From Rhynchopus euleeides (lineage: Eukaryota; Euglenozoa; Diplonemea; Diplonemida; Diplonemidae), in NCBI GenBank assembly GCA_963210315.1, contig OY723265.1, positions 1,674,001 through 1,738,000 of the forward strand: a stretch of DNA of 64,000 bases. The letters run 5' to 3'. Each line of letters begins with the position of its first letter. Position 1 is the first letter of the stretch. Below the pieces are notes generated by a model. It was not told the origin of the DNA, did not search any database, and saw only the letters and a list, made by a program, of their open reading frames with translations. The position numbers were made by a program, and so were the translations under genes. Below, piece after piece: positions 60,705 to 64,000 of this stretch.

Positions 60705-63700
60705 ATGCCCGGTAGGAGGGCGGCAGGGGCTGTGGCGCCGGAGGGGGTTGATGAGTCGCGGCCGTATGTGAGGCGGCTGATGATCATGCTGCTGAAGCTG
60801 CACAACTTCAAATCGTACGCAGGGGAGCAGAAGATCGGGCCGTTTCATAAGAAGTTCTCCGCGATCGTCGGGCCCAACGGGAGCGGGAAGAGTAATGTGA
60901 TCGACGCAATGCTGTTCGTCTTCGGGAAGAAGGCGAAGCAGATCCGCCTTGACAAGATCGCCAACCTGATCCACAAGAGCGACAACTTCCCCAACCTCCG
61001 CGAGGGCCGCGTGACAGTCTACTTCCAGGAGATCATCGACTACACCGACCACCCTGAGGAGTTCATCCCCATTGCCGGGACAGAGCTGAACATCGCACGC
61101 TCCGCAACATCATCCGGCGGCAGCACCTACTACATCAATGGCTCGAAGTCGAGCCATGCTGAGGTGACGACTCTTCTGAAGGCGAAGGGCATCGATCTGG
61201 ACCACAACAGGTTTCTTATCCTGCAGGGGGAGGTGGAGCAGATCTCGCTGATGAAGCCGAAGGCGTTGACGGAGAATGAGGAGGGGCTGCTGGAGTACAT
61301 CGAGGATATCATCGGCACGCAGGAGTACCGCCCGAAGATTGAGGCGGGGCTGGCGGACGTCGATAAGCTGACGGAGGAGCGTGAGATCCACGTGAAGCGT
61401 GTGCAGCAGGCGGAGAATGACAGGGAGGCACTCGATGGGGCGAAGCTCGAAGCGGAGGAGTTTCTCCGGCTCGAGGTGAAGCTCTGCAAGCAGCGTGGCC
61501 TGTTCATCCAGATGAAGCATGAGGCGCTATCGGAGGAGCTGCAGCAGAAGGAGGCACATCTGGCGGAGCTGAAGGAGCAGTTTGACGAGAAGCGCAAGCA
61601 GGGCGCTGAGCTCAAGAAGGACCTCCAGAAGGCTGAAGAGGAGCTCCGTGCGGAGAAGAAGAAGGCGGACCAGCTGATGAAGGGGTTTGACACGGCGCAG
61701 GAGAAGTTCAGAAAGCTCGATGCGAATGCCGCGAAGCAACACGCCAACAAGGAGCATGCGCGGAAGCAGTATGAAAAGGCAAGGGCTGCGCACAAAAAGG
61801 CTGTTAACGAGGTGACGAAGACGGAGGATCAGATCGCCGCCAGCACCAAGGAGCTGGAAGAGAGCCAGGCAGAGCTGGAGGAGCTCGAGGGGCAGCTTGA
61901 AACGGATAAGGTTCGGTATGAAACGCAGACGGAGGCTTTGCAGGAGAAGCTTCGCCCCCTGCGTGCGCGCTACGAAGACCTGAAGAAGGAGATTGCGCCC
62001 CACGCGGAGAAGGTGTCGGAGTGTGAGAAGGGGCTGCGTCTGCTGAACACCGAGAAGGATTTCACCAAGGGTGATGACCAGGCGCGTGATCTGAAGTCCC
62101 GCCTGGAGCACGAGCACCGCAACCTGGCAGAGGTGGACAGCCGCGTGGGGCAGCTGAAGGAGCAGCTGGCCATCAACAAGCAGGAGCTGCAGGCCCGCAG
62201 CGAGTCGCATGCCAAGGAGCAGGCGAGGTACACAAAGGCGAGCGACGCGCTGCCCAAGCTGCGTGCCCTGGAGCAGGAGAAGCTCGGTGAGGTGGAGACC
62301 CTCAAGAAGCAGCTGCAGGAGCTGGGCAGCGAGGGTGCCGTCACCAAGGCCCTGAAGCGTCTGAAGCAGCAGGGCGGTCTCGACGGGTATTATGGACGGC
62401 TGGGGGACCTGGGGACCATCGATGACAAGTATAGTGCTGCGGTTTCCTCCGCGTCGGGCGGGCATCTCAACACCCTAGTTGTGGACTGCGAGGAGACGGG
62501 GCAGAAGATCCTGAAATATCTGAAGGAGACCAACACGGGGCGTGCCAGCATCCTGCTGCTGGACCACCAGCAGCGTGCGTTTGGCGAGCGCATCAAGGCG
62601 GAGTTCCGCGGGCCTGGCGGGCTGCCGCGTCTGTTTGATTTGATTGAGCCGTGCCACCCTAGGTTCGCAGCAGCGTTCTACAGCGGCGTGCGGGATACCC
62701 TCGTGGCGGATGACATGGAAGTCGCGACACGCATCGCCTTTGCAGACAAGAGGTCCCGCCCGCGCGTCGTGACCCTGAAGGGGGAGCTGATCGAGCAGAC
62801 GGGTACCATGACTGGTGGAGGGCGGACCAACTCTCACAGCGGTGGGATGCGGTCGTACCAAGTGTCGCAGGAGGACCAGGAGGTGCTGAGGGCGAAGCTG
62901 GGCCAAGCGCAGGGTCAGCTGGAGCAGGTCAACACAGATGCCCGGCAGCTCAACGCGCAGATCCACGACTCGAAGAACAAGCTGCTGTCGCTCAACGCTT
63001 CGGTGAAGGAGATGCAGAGTCTCATCAGGAGCCGTACCGGTGAGCTTGCCGCCAGCGAGGACAGGGTGAAGCAGGTGCGTGCCACTGTCGAGCAGGTCCA
63101 GACGGAGCAGTCTCTGATGGAGGAGAAGATGAAGGCGGATGCCGCAAAGATCAAACAGATCGAGGAGCGGGTGGAGACTGCGCAGGCGCAGCTGGAGGAG
63201 GCGCGCGCCGGGAAGAAGGACATGGACCAGCAGCTCGAGGTGCTGGAGGCGCAGATGGATAAGATCGGGGGGACGAGCTACACCAAGCTGAAGCACACCA
63301 TCAAGGCGAACTCCGATCGCGTCGCGGAGCTCGAGAAGAAGGTTTCCACCTCGGGCGCTGCGGTGAATGCGGGGAACAAACACCTTGCAGGGCGGCGGCA
63401 GGCTATCGAGAAGACGGAGAAGGAGCAGGACCGCACCAAGGCGCATCTCGACTCCCTGGGAGAGGTTGATGAGGAGGACGACGAGCAGCTGAAGTCAGCC
63501 AAGGCGAAGGTGAAGGAGATCAAGAAGGAGATCGACGAGCAGAAGAAGGCGACAGAGAAGGTCGAAAAGCAGCGTGATAAGTGCAAGGCATCTCTCAACG
63601 ACAGGAAGGCTGACGAAGCCAAGGCACAGCACGACCTGAAGGCGCAGAAGGGTGACACGGAACAGGCGAGGGCCAAGGTGCATACCCTCGAGGGAACACT

Positions 63701-64000
63701 GTCTAACATCGACGAGGCGCTGCGGAAGAGTATCGATAAATACGGCACGACTATTCTGGACCCGGAGGAGATTGAGGACCCGACGACGTTTGACTTCACG
63801 ACGTACAGCGTGGCTGTGTCGAAGGAGGAGTTGGGGCAGTACGACCAGACAGCGGTGAAGCGTGCCATTCAGCGTCTCGAGGAGACGCAGAAGAAGCTGT
63901 CGCCAAACGTGAAGGCGCTGGAGGAGTGGAGGGAGAAGAACAAAGTGCTGCTCAAGCGGTCCGAAGACCTGAAGGAGGTGAGCGAGAGGCGGACAGAGGC
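60705..64000 (+). CDS. SMC4: Condensin subunit SMC4 (3' end beyond window)
   Basis: About 1098 residues are visible; the C-terminal ATPase half is cut off by the window edge. Walker A GPNGSGKS is at residues 56-63, preceded by the SMC4-type phrase LKLHNFKSYAGEQKIGPFHK. The Q-loop ILQGEVEQIS is near 173, and MKPKALTENEEGLLEYIEDIIG follows, typical of SMC4 rather than SMC1-3. A long coiled coil leads to the hinge (~558-705, GYYGRLGDLGTIDD to LKGELIEQTGTMTGGG), then the returning coiled coil. SMC4 pairs with SMC2 in condensin to compact mitotic chromosomes by loop extrusion using ATP. The start is the first ATG (60705), 26 residues before the conserved core. There are no introns. The frame is undamaged. 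Confidence 0.95.
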   Translation, partial: MPGRRAAGAVAPEGVDESRPYVRRLMIMLLKLHNFKSYAGEQKIGPFHKKFSAIVGPNGSGKSNVIDAMLFVFGKKAKQIRLDKIANLIHKSDNFPNLREGRVTVYFQEIIDYTDHPEEFIPIAGTELNIARSATSSGGSTYYINGSKSSHAEVTTLLKAKGIDLDHNRFLILQGEVEQISLMKPKALTENEEGLLEYIEDIIGTQEYRPKIEAGLADVDKLTEEREIHVKRVQQAENDREALDGAKLEAEEFLRLEVKLCKQRGLFIQMKHEALSEELQQKEAHLAELKEQFDEKRKQGAELKKDLQKAEEELRAEKKKADQLMKGFDTAQEKFRKLDANAAKQHANKEHARKQYEKARAAHKKAVNEVTKTEDQIAASTKELEESQAELEELEGQLETDKVRYETQTEALQEKLRPLRARYEDLKKEIAPHAEKVSECEKGLRLLNTEKDFTKGDDQARDLKSRLEHEHRNLAEVDSRVGQLKEQLAINKQELQARSESHAKEQARYTKASDALPKLRALEQEKLGEVETLKKQLQELGSEGAVTKALKRLKQQGGLDGYYGRLGDLGTIDDKYSAAVSSASGGHLNTLVVDCEETGQKILKYLKETNTGRASILLLDHQQRAFGERIKAEFRGPGGLPRLFDLIEPCHPRFAAAFYSGVRDTLVADDMEVATRIAFADKRSRPRVVTLKGELIEQTGTMTGGGRTNSHSGGMRSYQVSQEDQEVLRAKLGQAQGQLEQVNTDARQLNAQIHDSKNKLLSLNASVKEMQSLIRSRTGELAASEDRVKQVRATVEQVQTEQSLMEEKMKADAAKIKQIEERVETAQAQLEEARAGKKDMDQQLEVLEAQMDKIGGTSYTKLKHTIKANSDRVAELEKKVSTSGAAVNAGNKHLAGRRQAIEKTEKEQDRTKAHLDSLGEVDEEDDEQLKSAKAKVKEIKKEIDEQKKATEKVEKQRDKCKASLNDRKADEAKAQHDLKAQKGDTEQARAKVHTLEGTLSNIDEALRKSIDKYGTTILDPEEIEDPTTFDFTTYSVAVSKEELGQYDQTAVKRAIQRLEETQKKLSPNVKALEEWREKNKVLLKRSEDLKEVSERRTE

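Noticed and set aside
61110..63868. Leu- and Ser-rich minus-strand frames under SMC4
   Set aside because: Antisense shadows of the coiled-coil coding sequence.
1..64000. CRISPR arrays, bacterial operons or Shine-Dalgarno sites
   Set aside because: The tandem repeats have no unique spacers and gene content is eukaryotic.

Overview
This window looks like nuclear DNA from a GC-rich, intron-poor unicellular eukaryote. Long uninterrupted reading frames encode clearly eukaryotic proteins: condensin SMC4, a HORMA protein, secreted astacins with LamG-like and EGF-like modules, and Cache-HAMP-cyclase receptors. Every gene I regard as cellular lies on the + strand. The long minus-strand frames belong to mobile elements, plus one kinase fragment. 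Most gene starts sit 8-62 nt after a C/A-rich tract ending in AG. This fits a unidirectional gene cluster with spliced-leader trans-splicing (as in Euglenozoa) or short 5' UTR introns. The lineage is an inference; I cannot name the organism.

Layout. 1-4.9 kb: a DUF4116-type repeat protein, a NEK kinase fragment, a HORMA protein and a small unknown protein. 5.6-14.8 kb: a transposon nest. It holds a GCGTAC-rich MITE back to back with a 4.25-kb pogo-like transposon whose transposase carries a Ulp1-like protease and a CCHC knuckle. It also holds a 3-kb long-TIR element that is itself split by a hAT-like MITE with an 8-bp target duplication. 15.4-17.8 kb: a small coiled-coil protein and astacin gene 1. 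18.4-25.4 kb: an RLE-type non-LTR retrotransposon with one giant ORF containing three OTU-like domains. 28-48.4 kb: three receptor paralogues (one intact, one frameshifted, one truncated), separated by MITEs, a 41-bp palindromic satellite and a ~2-kb fold-back. 50.6-56 kb: astacin gene 2, a large type I membrane protein interrupted by a 739-bp retroelement. 57.3-64 kb: a thioredoxin-fold secretory protein, a three-layer MITE nest, and SMC4 running off the window.

The strongest unusual signals are: (1) an HDV-like self-cleaving ribozyme fold exactly at the 5' end of the insertion in astacin gene 2, with a degenerate relative where receptor paralogue 3 is truncated; (2) the triple-OTU retrotransposon and the protease-transposase fusion, which share a motif downstream of their stop codons; (3) receptors with an ShKT-like module inside a Cache sensor and an apparently degenerate cyclase; (4) one two-unit GC hairpin cassette carried inside three MITEs with unrelated termini.
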